A DNA stretch of 64,000 nucleotides from Oscillibacter sp. (GCA_003539495.1 DPPB01000004.1:19601-83600); one strand, 5' to 3'. Shown: positions 33,874 to 41,715, numbered from the stretch's first letter. The notes: generated from the letters alone by a model not told the origin. Numbers and translations: made by a program.

Positions 33874-34215
33874 ATGGATCTCATCAAGGCTCTTAACGAG
33901 AAGCAGCTGCAGGCTGAAAAGCCCCAGGTCAATGTGGGCGATACCGTCAAGGTACACGTCAAGGTCAAGGAAGGCTCCCGTGAGCGTATCCAGGTCTTTG
34001 AGGGTACCGTCATTGCTAAGAAGCACGGCGGCATCGAGGAAACCATCACCGTCCGTCGCCTGTCCTATGGCGTGGGTGTGGAGAAGGTTTTCCCCGTTCA
34101 CTCCCCCTCCATCGAGAAAATCGAGACCGTGCGCAGCGGTTTTGTCCGCCGCGCCAAGCTGTACTATCTGCGTGACCGGGTCGGCAAGGCCGCCAAGGTC
34201 AGAGAGAAGCTGTAA
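33874..34215 (+). CDS. rplS: 50S ribosomal protein L19
   Basis: A 113-residue L19: VNVGDTVKVHVKVKEGSRER, EETITVRRLSYGVGVEKVFP and the basic end RAKLYYLRDRVGKAAKVREK are diagnostic. L19 sits at the 30S-50S interface. Start ATG follows taggagg. Monocistronic between its promoter and the terminators at 34227-34307, separated from the usual rimM-trmD partners. Confidence 0.98.
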   Translation: MDLIKALNEKQLQAEKPQVNVGDTVKVHVKVKEGSRERIQVFEGTVIAKKHGGIEETITVRRLSYGVGVEKVFPVHSPSIEKIETVRSGFVRRAKLYYLRDRVGKAAKVREKL

Positions 34216-34226
34216 ACAGCGAGCCG

Positions 34227-34255
34227 AAAACCGCCGACCTTTGTCGGCGGTTTTT
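34227..34255 (+). terminator. Terminator of rplS
   Basis: Stem aaaaccgccgac/gtcggcggtttt, 4-nt loop, T tract. Confidence 0.85.
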
Positions 34256-34270
34256 ATGTCTAAAACAAAG

Positions 34271-34307
34271 AGTCAGCAGACGAGCTTCTCGCCTGCTGAC
34301 TTTTTTT
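34271..34307. terminator. Second hairpin terminator between rplS and ade
   Basis: Stem agtcagcag/ctgctgact followed by ttttttt on the plus strand; the minus strand side is followed by ctttgtttt, so it may also end ade. Confidence 0.75.
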
Positions 34308-34322
34308 GCAATATTTGCAATA

Positions 34323-36050
34323 TCAGATATACCGCTGAGTGTTCACGTCGAACACACCACGGGTGGTGATGCGCAGGGTGGGGATCACCGGCAGAGCCAT
34401 GAAGCTCAAGGTCATGAATGGGTCGATGTCCTGAGACACGCCCAGGCGGAAGGCCTCATCCTTGGCACTTTCCAGGGCGCTGTTCACCATGACCAAGGGG
34501 TCATCGCTCATAATACCCGCGATGGCCAGGGGTACCTCGCCCAAAACCTTGCCGTCCTGCATCACAGTAATGCCACCGTGATTCTCCGCAATACGGTTGG
34601 CGGCGGCGGCCATTTCCTCCTCATTGGTCCCCACCACGATGATATTGTGGGAGTCATGGGAGATGCTGGTGGCCACGGCGCCGGACTTCAGGCCATAGCC
34701 TTTGATGTAGCCCAGACCAATGTGATGGGTGTTCTTATGCCGTTCGATAACGGCCACCTTCAGAATATCATACTCTACATCGATATGATCGATGTAGCCG
34801 GCATCCTCGGAGATAATTTCCCCGGGCACCAGGCCGATGATGGCGTGGGGACGGCCATCCTTAAAGTCCTCCGCTGTCAGCTTGCCCAGGTGGAAGGTAT
34901 CGTGGGCGCGTTTGACCAGATAGGGGTCGATCTCCGGGGTGGGGAAGTCCCGCAGCAGGCCGTCGTACATCAGCTCACCCCGTTTATAGACCATCTCAAT
35001 GTTAAAGTCATTGAAATTGTCGATGACTACAAAGTCGGCCAGGTAGCCGGGAGCGATGGCACCGCGGTTATTGAGCAGGAAGTATCGGGCGGCGGTGTGG
35101 CAGGCGGCCTTCACAGCGATGATGGGATCCACGCCCAGGGAAATGGCCTTCTTCACGATGTAGTCGATGTGCCCCTTTTCCAGCAGGTCATTGGGGTGCT
35201 TGTCGTCGGTGCAGAACATGCAGCGGTCCACATATTTGTCACACAGCAGGGGGGCCAGTGCCTCCAGGTTCCTTGCGGCTGTACCCTCCCGGATCATGAT
35301 GAACTGACCGCGTTTCAGCTTGGCCAGGGCGTCATCAATGTCGGAGCATTCATGGTCGGAATATACGCCGGCGGCGATATAGGCGTTAAGGTCGTTGCCG
35401 GAAAGGCCGGGGGCATGGCCGTCGATCTTCTTGTGATGGGCCTGGGAGGCCACGATCTTCTCCACCACCTGGGGATCGCCGTTGACGGTGCCTACAAAGT
35501 TCATCATTTCTGCCAGACCCTGGACCCGGGGATGGTCATAGAAGGAGTCAATGGCCCGGTAATCCAGAATGGCGCCGGACTCGTCCAGGGGCGTGGCGGG
35601 CACACAGGAGGGCAGCATGAAGCGCACATCCACCGGCAGATCCTCCGTAGCCTGGAGCATGTATTCGATGCCATCGGTGCCCATGACGTTGGCAATCTCG
35701 TGGGGATCGGTGATAACGGTGGTGGTGCCGTGGGGAAGGACCGCCTTGGCAAACTCCGTGGGGCTCACCAGGGAACTCTCCAGATGGATATGTGCGTCCA
35801 GGAAGCCGGGCAGCACGATCTTGCCGGAGACATCCATTTCCACCTTGCCGTGATATTCGCCCATGCCCACGATGAGCCCCTCCGCCACGGCGATGTCGCA
35901 CTGGCTGAGCTCATTGGAGAAAACGTTGACATAGGTGGCATTTTTTAGAACCAGGTCGGCCGGTACCCGGCCGGCGGCCACGTCGATGACATGGAGCTTC
36001 TTGTTGAGCTTGCGGTTGATTTTACCGGCATAGCTTTCTTTCACGGACAT
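34323..36050 (-). CDS. ade: Adenine deaminase
   Basis: Amidohydrolase-fold enzyme that deaminates adenine to hypoxanthine plus ammonia. The 575-residue product has metal motif GFLDAHIHLESS (about residues 87-98), the catalytic block TDPHEIANVMG, the HAPGLSGNDLNAY and DDKHPNDLLEKGH motifs, and a C-terminal adenine-deaminase domain. Start MSVKESYAG is set by aaaggag 8 nt upstream. It lies downstream of a phosphoribosyltransferase gene but behind a terminator and its own promoter. It feeds hypoxanthine to the Mo hydroxylases and salvage. Confidence 0.96.
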   Translation of the reverse strand: MSVKESYAGKINRKLNKKLHVIDVAAGRVPADLVLKNATYVNVFSNELSQCDIAVAEGLIVGMGEYHGKVEMDVSGKIVLPGFLDAHIHLESSLVSPTEFAKAVLPHGTTTVITDPHEIANVMGTDGIEYMLQATEDLPVDVRFMLPSCVPATPLDESGAILDYRAIDSFYDHPRVQGLAEMMNFVGTVNGDPQVVEKIVASQAHHKKIDGHAPGLSGNDLNAYIAAGVYSDHECSDIDDALAKLKRGQFIMIREGTAARNLEALAPLLCDKYVDRCMFCTDDKHPNDLLEKGHIDYIVKKAISLGVDPIIAVKAACHTAARYFLLNNRGAIAPGYLADFVVIDNFNDFNIEMVYKRGELMYDGLLRDFPTPEIDPYLVKRAHDTFHLGKLTAEDFKDGRPHAIIGLVPGEIISEDAGYIDHIDVEYDILKVAVIERHKNTHHIGLGYIKGYGLKSGAVATSISHDSHNIIVVGTNEEEMAAAANRIAENHGGITVMQDGKVLGEVPLAIAGIMSDDPLVMVNSALESAKDEAFRLGVSQDIDPFMTLSFMALPVIPTLRITTRGVFDVNTQRYI

Positions 36051-36052
36051 AA

Positions 36053-36134
36053 TTCGTTCTCCTTTCATACAGACGGGGAGGAGCCCCACAGCTTGCATCC
36101 GCTGGCATCCTGGCATCTGTTTTATTAATTCCTC
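36053..36134 (-). promoter_or_regulatory. Short structured leader of ade
   Basis: The roughly 80-nt leader holds three tandem gatgcca-type repeats (minus strand, about 36091-36118), closed by acagat/gtctgt pairing around a gggg-ctcct-cccc hairpin. No purine riboswitch core was found. Significance uncertain. Confidence 0.3.
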
Positions 36135-36163
36135 ATATTACCACAGCTTATTTCAAATGTCCA
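36135..36163 (-). promoter_or_regulatory. Promoter of ade
   Basis: Minus strand TGGACA (36158-36163), 17-bp spacer, TAATAT (36135-36140), directly after the terminator of the upstream gene. Confidence 0.6.
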
Positions 36164-36171
36164 CAAAAAAA

Positions 36172-36206
36172 TGAAAAAAAGATGGCTGCATTTCAGCAGC
36201 CATCTT
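36172..36206 (-). terminator. Terminator of the phosphoribosyltransferase gene
   Basis: Minus strand aagatggctgc/gcagccatctt with a 6-nt loop followed by ttttttt. Confidence 0.9.
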
Positions 36207-36212
36207 AAAAAA

Positions 36213-36773
36213 TTACTTGATCGTTCCGTCGGCGTTGAATACCGGCAGGGGAGCCAGGAACTTGATGTCCTTGCGCTGGGCGGCCGCGCCCTCGGCCAGA
36301 GCGGCAATACGGTCTACCACGATGCCGCCCGCCAACTCCACCAAATGCTCCATAGCCAGCAGGGAACCGCCGGTGGAGATGACGTCGTCCATGAGCACGA
36401 TACGCTTGCCGCGAATCATCGCCGCATCGTCACTGCCCAGATACAGCCGCTGAGTGCCGGCGGTGGTGATGGATTTATCCTCCACATGGATGGGGTTAGG
36501 CATGTAGACCTTTTCCCCCTTGCGGGCAATGAAGTACTTCTCTGCGCCGGATTGGCGGGCCATTTCGTGGATAAGGGGGATGCTCTTGGCTTCGGCTGTA
36601 AAAAGATAGTCATAGCTGCCGGGCTCCAAAAGCTCCAGCATAGCCTTGGCGCAGGCCACGGTCAGCTCGGCGTCACCAAAGCAGATGAAGGCGCCGATGT
36701 GCAGATCGTCTGTCACCTTGCAGATAGGCAGCTCGCGCTGCAAACCAGCCACTGTCAGCGAATATGTATGCAT
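36213..36773 (-). CDS. Adenine/purine phosphoribosyltransferase family protein
   Basis: A 186-residue type I PRTase with the PRPP-binding loop RIVLMDDVISTGGSL (about residues 126-140) and a flexible-loop region ARKGEKVYMPNPIHVEDKS. It resembles adenine phosphoribosyltransferase and the PurR/Xpt-like group; purine specificity is supported by ade downstream, but the base cannot be fixed by sequence. Start MHTYSLTVAG follows aaaggag by 7 nt. It has a long leader with a terminator-like hairpin and a strong promoter. Confidence 0.85.
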   Translation of the reverse strand: MHTYSLTVAGLQRELPICKVTDDLHIGAFICFGDAELTVACAKAMLELLEPGSYDYLFTAEAKSIPLIHEMARQSGAEKYFIARKGEKVYMPNPIHVEDKSITTAGTQRLYLGSDDAAMIRGKRIVLMDDVISTGGSLLAMEHLVELAGGIVVDRIAALAEGAAAQRKDIKFLAPLPVFNADGTIK

Positions 36774-36943
36774 AAAAAATTCTCCTTTTGCCCCAAAAGC
36801 ACCCGACATAAGAAAAGCCCTTCCCGTAAGGGACCGGCTTGGGTTAGGCGCACTGTCGCATGAGGCGATTATTTTTTTTGGCTGTGGGTGGGAGGGCAAT
36901 AAACCTTCCTTTAATATTATATATAAGAATTGCAAAAAGTCAA
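36774..36943 (-). promoter_or_regulatory. Promoter and structured leader of the phosphoribosyltransferase gene
   Basis: Minus strand TTGACT (36938-36943), 16-bp spacer, TATAAT (36916-36921), then about 140 nt of leader. The leader contains agccggtccc-ttac-gggaagggct followed by tttctta (about 36811-36841), which could act as an attenuator. The sequence does not match the purine, PRPP or preQ1 riboswitch cores I know. Confidence 0.5.
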
Positions 36944-37069
36944 TATGAAATCAACGCAGACACCAGTTTGCGGCGGAAAAATCCGGCAGCGGAAGGAGTA
37001 TTTGCACATTGCACAAAAAAGTCAAGCTTTTTTTTACAATGAAGGGGATGTTTTTCCCGGCGAAACCCC

Positions 37070-37098
37070 TTGAGAAATACCGGGAATGGTGTTATCAT
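37070..37098 (+). promoter_or_regulatory. Promoter of gdhA
   Basis: TTGAGA (37070-37075), 17-bp spacer, TATCAT (37093-37098). Confidence 0.65.
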
Positions 37099-37173
37099 CT
37101 TTATGTACGGGGCATGAGAGCCCGTCATATAAACATTCCAAATCGGAACATATTTTTGAGGAGGCAATTTATT

Positions 37174-38526
37174 ATGAATGCTTATCTGGCCAGCGTCATT
37201 GAGAACGTTAAGGCGAAGCACGGTAACGAGCCTGAGTTTGTTCAGACCGTTGAAGAGGTTTTTTCCTCTTTGGAGCCCGTCATTGAGAAGCACCCTGAGT
37301 ATGAGAAGGTCGATCTGCTGAACCGCATGGTCGAGCCTGAGCGTATGTTTACCTTCCGTGTTGTGTGGTGCGATGATAACGGTCAGTGGCACACCAACCG
37401 CGGCTGGCGCTGCCAGTTCAACGGCGCTATTGGCCCCTACAAGGGTGGTCTGCGTTTCCAGAAGAACGTGTACGAGGGCATTATCAAGTTCCTGGGCTTT
37501 GAGCAGACCTTCAAAAACAGCCTGACCGGCCTGCCCATCGGCGGCGCCAAGGGCGGTTCCGATTTTGATCCCGCCGGAAAGTCCGACGCTGAGGTTATGC
37601 GTTTCTGCCAAAGCTTCATGACCGCTCTGTATCGTTACATCGGGCCCGATGTTGACGTTCCCGCCGGTGATATGGGCGTGGGCGGCCGCGAGATCGGCTA
37701 TCTGTATGGTCAGTACCGTCGCCTGAAGGGCGTGTGGGAGAACGGCGTTCTCACCGGTAAGGGCTTCTCCTACGGCGGCTCCCGCATCCGTCCCGAGGCT
37801 ACCGGCTACGGCGCTATCTACTACCTGCAGGAAGTGCTGAAGCACGAGAATGACACCATCGAGGGCAAGCGCATCGCTATCTCCGGCTATGGCAACGTGG
37901 GCTGGGGCATCATGAAGAAGGCATCCCAGCTGGGCGCCAAGGTTACTTACTTTGCCGGTCCCGACGGTTATATTCACGATCCCGACGGCGTTATCACCGA
38001 CGAGAAGCTGAACTTCATCCTGGAAATGCGCGCTAAGGATCCTATGCACTGCAAGCCCTATGCCGATAAGTTCGGCTGCGAGTTCGTGCCCGGTGAGAAG
38101 TGCTGGGGCGTCAAGGATGTGGACGTGTACATGCCCGCCGCTATGCAGAACGACGTTAAGATGGAGTCCGCTGAAAAGATCGCTGTTTCCGGCGTGAAGT
38201 ACTACATCGAGGTCGCCAATATGCCCACCACTAACGATGCCCTGAACTTCCTGCGTCAGCAGAAGCACATCATCGTGGCTCCCTCCAAGGCTGTTAATGC
38301 CGGCGGCGTGGGTGTCTCCGCTCTGGAGATGGCACAGAACTCCGAGCGCCTGGTTTGGAGCGCCGAGGAAGTCGACCATCAGCTGCACACCATGATGGAG
38401 AACATCCACCGTGTGTCTGCTGAGGCTGCTGCCGAGTACGGCCTGGGCTATGACCTGGTGGCTGGCGCCAACATCGCCGGCTTCAAGAAGGTCGCCGAGG
38501 CTATGATGGAGCAGGGCTGCTTCTAA
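37174..38526 (+). CDS. gdhA: NADP-type glutamate dehydrogenase
   Basis: Hexameric 450-residue GDH that interconverts 2-oxoglutarate plus ammonia and glutamate. Visible are the substrate site KGGLRFQKNVYEGIIKFLGF, GGAKGGSDFDPAGKSD, the DVPAGDMGVGGREIG loop, and the Rossmann motif SGYGNVGWGI (about residues 235-244). The length and PAGKSD loop fit the family-I (NADP-preferring) enzymes. gaggagg precedes the ATG at 37174. Codon use is strongly biased, suggesting high expression. It is a natural sink for ammonia released by purine breakdown. Confidence 0.97.
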   Translation: MNAYLASVIENVKAKHGNEPEFVQTVEEVFSSLEPVIEKHPEYEKVDLLNRMVEPERMFTFRVVWCDDNGQWHTNRGWRCQFNGAIGPYKGGLRFQKNVYEGIIKFLGFEQTFKNSLTGLPIGGAKGGSDFDPAGKSDAEVMRFCQSFMTALYRYIGPDVDVPAGDMGVGGREIGYLYGQYRRLKGVWENGVLTGKGFSYGGSRIRPEATGYGAIYYLQEVLKHENDTIEGKRIAISGYGNVGWGIMKKASQLGAKVTYFAGPDGYIHDPDGVITDEKLNFILEMRAKDPMHCKPYADKFGCEFVPGEKCWGVKDVDVYMPAAMQNDVKMESAEKIAVSGVKYYIEVANMPTTNDALNFLRQQKHIIVAPSKAVNAGGVGVSALEMAQNSERLVWSAEEVDHQLHTMMENIHRVSAEAAAEYGLGYDLVAGANIAGFKKVAEAMMEQGCF

Positions 38527-38559
38527 TCGGGCTGCTTGCTTCCAAAATAAATTACTGCA

Positions 38560-38592
38560 AAAAAGGAGAAGCCGAAAGGCTTCTCCTTTTTG
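38560..38592 (+). terminator. Terminator of gdhA
   Basis: Stem aaaaaggagaagcc/ggcttctccttttt with a gaaa tetraloop. Confidence 0.9.
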
Positions 38593-38643
38593 TGCATTTT
38601 AAAGTGGGTTTTGCTAAAATGTTGAGAAATAATTGACATATTA

Positions 38644-38672
38644 TTGACAAATCCTTAGCGATAGTTTACAAT
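38644..38672 (+). promoter_or_regulatory. Strong promoter of the leader-controlled membrane protein gene
   Basis: TTGACA (38644-38649), 17-bp spacer, TACAAT (38667-38672). Confidence 0.8.
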
Positions 38673-38676
38673 GAAC

Positions 38677-38797
38677 TTGCGAGAGATCACGAACACTGCT
38701 CAGGGAACCGATAGCGCACTGACTCCGGTATTTATGGCCTCGATCGCAAAATCACCACACCACAACGAGGCCGGCCTTGGCTTCGTTGTGTTTTTTT
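38677..38797 (+). promoter_or_regulatory. Riboswitch-like attenuator leader of unknown class
   Basis: A compact switch can be read directly. Possible closing stem ttgcga (38677-38682) with tcgcaa (38744-38749) encloses about 60 nt. The terminator is a 12-bp stem (38761-38772 with 38779-38790, one G-U) followed by seven T (38791-38797), 19 nt before the start codon. A perfect 7-nt antiterminator pairs ggcctcg (38736-38742), at the base of the enclosed domain, with cgaggcc (38766-38772) of the terminator 5' arm. I do not recognise the enclosed domain as T-box, SAM, TPP, purine, c-di-GMP, THF, ZTP or ykkC. The predicted start of transcription falls in the first bases of the closing stem, so that stem may be shorter than drawn. 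Confidence 0.65.
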
Positions 38798-38815
38798 GCG
38801 GAGAAAGGAGAGACT

Positions 38816-39262
38816 ATGGAAGAAAAGACACACAGAAATTCGTCGCCACTTACCATCATGACTATTTTGGCGGTCATATTATTGATTGCGGCCATCATCC
38901 TGTCCGTGATCTGCGTCCGGCAAAGAAATATGCTGCGCTATAAATCCATCGTGACCCTCAGCATGGCCTATGCGTACATGCAGGAGGTGTATGCGGGAGA
39001 GGATGCATCGGAGCATCCCCAGGCCCATATGATCCTGCAAAGCCTGGAGGGCCTGGCGGATGATTTGGATGAACCGGCGCAGAAGGTGAAGGAGTTGGTC
39101 CGCCTTTCCGTACAGGATCTTTCGGAGGAAAGCTTCCAAAGGGCGGCGCAGATCGTCCTGCCCATCCGTGTGGCTTTCGACACGGAAAATAAAACCGTGT
39201 CCACAGATATGGACCAGCTGCACCGGGCCATCGACCAGCTGGAGACACTTGTAACGCAGTAA
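38816..39262 (+). CDS. Unknown single-pass membrane protein under attenuator control
   Basis: A 148-residue protein I cannot assign to a family. It has a short cytoplasmic N terminus, one transmembrane helix (LTIMTILAVILLIAAIILSV, about residues 12-31) and about 110 residues that look helical and acidic (MILQSLEGLADDLDEPAQKV, TDMDQLHRAIDQLETLV), probably outside the membrane. It is the only gene downstream of the leader at 38677-38797 and is ended by a terminator, so whatever the leader senses should control this protein alone. gagaaaggag precedes the ATG. Confidence 0.75.
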   Translation: MEEKTHRNSSPLTIMTILAVILLIAAIILSVICVRQRNMLRYKSIVTLSMAYAYMQEVYAGEDASEHPQAHMILQSLEGLADDLDEPAQKVKELVRLSVQDLSEESFQRAAQIVLPIRVAFDTENKTVSTDMDQLHRAIDQLETLVTQ

Positions 39263-39281
39263 GCTCCTATATAGATATTAC

Positions 39282-39316
39282 AAGGCCCTCCGGCTGAACC
39301 GGAGGGCCTTGTTTTT
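39282..39316 (+). terminator. Terminator of the unknown membrane protein gene
   Basis: 12-bp stem aaggccctccgg/ccggagggcctt, 5-nt loop, followed by gttttt. Confidence 0.88.
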
Positions 39317-39451
39317 ATAGAGTTTAATATTGCGAGACCAGCGCACCGGCTGGTTGCGGGAATGTGCGCCATCCCTCAGAGCTTGGAACGGGAGGACTGC
39401 TCTCCCGCTATTCCCCCGGCCTTTGAAAATGACAGAGCTTTTTATATCCGC

Positions 39452-40123
39452 TTAAAGCGTATGGTAGAGCTTTTCCTGCTGGCTTCCGGCAACTACGGCA
39501 AGGCCCCGAGATTTGAGGATAGATGCTATAATATTGGCGTCCTGTAAAGCGGGATTACTTTCCGCTTGATTGAGAAAATAGGTATCCGCCAGGTGCTCCT
39601 GAATCAGCTGCCGTGCCACCCGCTCCGGCGTGGCGGCATCCTCCGGAGAGCAATCAGCCAGAGAACAGAACAACTCTGCCCGGTGTACCGCCTCCGCTAC
39701 CGGGCAGTGCAGGCCCGAAAGACCCACTACGCAGATGACCTGACGGGAGCACGCCGGAATCACCGGCTCATGTTCCGCGTGGGCCTTCAGGGGGAGCTGG
39801 CGGGAGCCGTCCGCCTCCACCAATACGAAGTCTGCCAGGGAAGCCAGCACTTCATAGGGAATTCCGCAATCAACCAGCTTTCCGGTGGGGGAGCGCCTGG
39901 CAGCGCAGACGATACGGTTTCTCCTCAGGGCATCCTGCAGTGCTGGCTCTGTGGGATCCAGCACCGTGGGCAGGTCCCTATAGCCCAGAAAGTGGGTGCT
40001 GGTGCACAACAGCACCCGGCCCGGCAGTTCATCAGCCAAAGTGCGCAGCAGGGTGGTTTTCCCGCCACTGCCGATGATGGCCGTTACGCCGCGTTGAATA
40101 CCCAGCAGGGGAGCAAGCTCCAT
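39452..40123 (-). CDS. yqeC: Selenium-dependent hydroxylase accessory protein YqeC
   Basis: A 223-residue P-loop protein: IIGSGGKTTLLRTL (about residues 16-29) is the Walker A, followed by CTSTHFLG, LVEADGSRQLPLKAH and a C-terminal AESNPALQDANIIASIL block, as in YqeC. YqeC belongs to the gene set found only with selenium-dependent molybdenum hydroxylases (with YqeB and MocA), which insert labile selenium into the Mo cofactor. The ATG at 40123 follows aaaggaggt. Divergent from yqeB. Its presence suggests the xdh enzymes at 21-28 kb are selenium-dependent. Confidence 0.9.
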   Translation of the reverse strand: MELAPLLGIQRGVTAIIGSGGKTTLLRTLADELPGRVLLCTSTHFLGYRDLPTVLDPTEPALQDALRRNRIVCAARRSPTGKLVDCGIPYEVLASLADFVLVEADGSRQLPLKAHAEHEPVIPACSRQVICVVGLSGLHCPVAEAVHRAELFCSLADCSPEDAATPERVARQLIQEHLADTYFLNQAESNPALQDANIIASILKSRGLAVVAGSQQEKLYHTL

Positions 40124-40176
40124 CTCCGCCACCTCCTTTTTGCAACAGTATAGCGCACCTGCGGCCGGTTGTCCAG

Positions 40177-40205
40177 TTGACACAGGGTGCGCAAACGGGT
40201 AGAAT
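40177..40205 (+). promoter_or_regulatory. Promoter of yqeB
   Basis: TTGACA (40177-40182), 17-bp spacer, TAGAAT (40200-40205). Confidence 0.75.
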
Positions 40206-40235
40206 AGGCATAAGAAAAGGAAAGAAGGGATCGTT

Positions 40236-41027
40236 ATGGCTATTTTGATCCGCGGCGCCGGGGATATTGCCACGGGCATCGCTCTGCGTCTGTACCGCGC
40301 GGGTTTTCAGATCGTGATGACGGACCTGCCACAGCCTACCTCTATCCGCCGCACAGTGTGCTTTTCCGAGGCTTTGCGCCTGGGGGAGATGCTGGTGGAG
40401 GATGTCTGCGCCCGGCGAGCGGGTACAGCCCAAGAGGCCCTGGACATCGCCGCTGCGGGAGATATCGCTGTGCTGGCGGATCCGGAGTGCGCCCTGCTGC
40501 CCCAGCTGCATCCGGCAGCTCTGGTGGATGCCATTTTGGCCAAGCATAACCTGGGTACCCATCGAAATATGGCTCCGGTGGTTGTTGCCGTGGGTCCCGG
40601 CTTCACCGCTGGGGAGGATTGCCACGCCGCCGTGGAGACCATGCGCGGCCACACCCTGGGGCGGGTTATCTACTGCGGCTCGCCAATCCCAAATACCGGC
40701 GTTCCCGGCATCATCGGCGGTTACGGCGCCGAGCGGGTGATGCGGTCCCCGGCGGCAGGGGTATTCGAGCCCAAAATGCAGATCGGTCAGATGGTGAAGG
40801 CAGGCGAAGTGGCAGCGGTGGTGAACGGCCAGCCCATGCTCTGCACCATCGGCGGCTGCCTGCGGGGCCTTCTTCAAGAAGGACTGACAGTGCCTGCAGG
40901 CATGAAGTGCGGCGATATCGACCCCCGTTGCCAGCAATCCCACTGCTTCCAGGCGTCGGATAAGGCTTTGGCCGTAGGCGGCGGCGTACTGGAGGCATTG
41001 CTGCACTTCGGCTGTCGGCCGGATTGA
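40236..41027 (+). CDS. yqeB: Selenium-dependent molybdenum cofactor maturation protein YqeB
   Basis: A 263-residue protein with a Rossmann-like start (ILIRGAGDIATGIALRLYRAGFQIVMTDL) broken by family motifs IRRTVCFSEAL, GPGFTAGEDCHAAVET and ETMRGHTLGRVIY, matching the EF2563/YqeB family of selenium-dependent hydroxylase systems. It resembles XdhC-type chaperones, which hold and sulfurate the Mo cofactor; YqeB probably handles the selenated form. C-terminal IGGCLRGLLQEGLTVPAG is also conserved. Divergent from yqeC with a good promoter. The pair lies 12-20 kb from the hydroxylase genes. Confidence 0.9.
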   Translation: MAILIRGAGDIATGIALRLYRAGFQIVMTDLPQPTSIRRTVCFSEALRLGEMLVEDVCARRAGTAQEALDIAAAGDIAVLADPECALLPQLHPAALVDAILAKHNLGTHRNMAPVVVAVGPGFTAGEDCHAAVETMRGHTLGRVIYCGSPIPNTGVPGIIGGYGAERVMRSPAAGVFEPKMQIGQMVKAGEVAAVVNGQPMLCTIGGCLRGLLQEGLTVPAGMKCGDIDPRCQQSHCFQASDKALAVGGGVLEALLHFGCRPD

Positions 41028-41041
41028 GCTATAGTTCACCC

Positions 41042-41071
41042 AAAATGTCTGCCGAAAAAGGCAGACATTTT
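41042..41071. terminator. Terminator shared by yqeB and the Pr6Pr gene
   Basis: 12-bp stem aaaatgtctgcc/ggcagacatttt with a 6-nt loop between convergent genes. Confidence 0.88.
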
Positions 41072-41715
41072 TATTGCAGGAGCATCCCTAATCCCACCAG
41101 CACACAGCCCAGCAGGAAAAACAGAACAAGCAGCACCGCTGCGTTGCGCAGAAATTTTTTCCAGCCCAGCCGCTTCAGGTCCATGAACGCATAGGGATAC
41201 AGCAGCCCCGTGTGGCCGATGGGCTTTCCACCGGTAGCCCGCAGCAGGGCATAGACGGTGTAAGCCAGGGGCAGCGTCAGCCACCACACGGCGCACAGCA
41301 GGGATAGCCCCGTTTTGTCCGCCAAAAACAGCCACTGGGCCACCACCAACAGCGGGGTCAGGTAATGCACGCAGATGTTACCAAAGCTGCCGCCGAAGTC
41401 GGCGAACCTTTGCCCCTTGCTCTTCTGCTCGGGTACCAGCACAAACTGATAGATCAGGTGCGTTACCCAAATGTACAGAGCCATGGCGCAGGAGAGCCGC
41501 ACATCGGTCAAAACCGCCCACAGCCGCCCTCCGGGCCAAAAGCCCGCGCAAAGCAGCAGCAGTTCATACACGGTCAGCAGGAGGTTGCTTTGATTCGTAT
41601 AAAAACAGAACATCCCCGCCCGGATCCGCCCTCTGGGGATGAGCTGCGAATGCAACAAAAGCCCTGCGGTATTCAGCAAAAAGAGAAACAGCGCCGAAAG
41701 CTGTAAGCCGGACAT
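41071..41715 (-). CDS. Pr6Pr family six-helix membrane protein
   Basis: A 214-residue polytopic protein with about six hydrophobic segments. FCFYTNQSNLLLTVYELLLL near residue 36, HYLTPLLVVAQWL near 117 and the GLLYPYAFMDLKRLGW loop fit the Pr6Pr family, distantly related to AIG1/ADTRP membrane hydrolases. Role in bacteria unknown. gggaggg lies 6 nt before the ATG. Ends within the shared terminator. Confidence 0.78.
   Translation of the reverse strand: MSGLQLSALFLFLLNTAGLLLHSQLIPRGRIRAGMFCFYTNQSNLLLTVYELLLLCAGFWPGGRLWAVLTDVRLSCAMALYIWVTHLIYQFVLVPEQKSKGQRFADFGGSFGNICVHYLTPLLVVAQWLFLADKTGLSLLCAVWWLTLPLAYTVYALLRATGGKPIGHTGLLYPYAFMDLKRLGWKKFLRNAAVLLVLFFLLGCVLVGLGMLLQ

Noticed and set aside
36774..36925. 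Purine riboswitch upstream of the phosphoribosyltransferase or ade
   Set aside because: The conserved purine aptamer loops (tatnnggn and gtntctac types) are absent on inspection.
36774..36935. N-terminal extension of the phosphoribosyltransferase
   Set aside because: The frame runs through the -10 box and leader; the family start is MHTYSLTVAG with aaaggag.
39320..39450. Possible selenocysteine tRNA or SECIS-like element near yqeC
   Set aside because: No cloverleaf or long acceptor arm can be drawn; the GC-rich stretch shows no tRNA T-arm motif.
39362..39547. Small plus-strand frame at the end of yqeC
   Set aside because: No ribosome site, overlaps yqeC antisense, no recognisable features.
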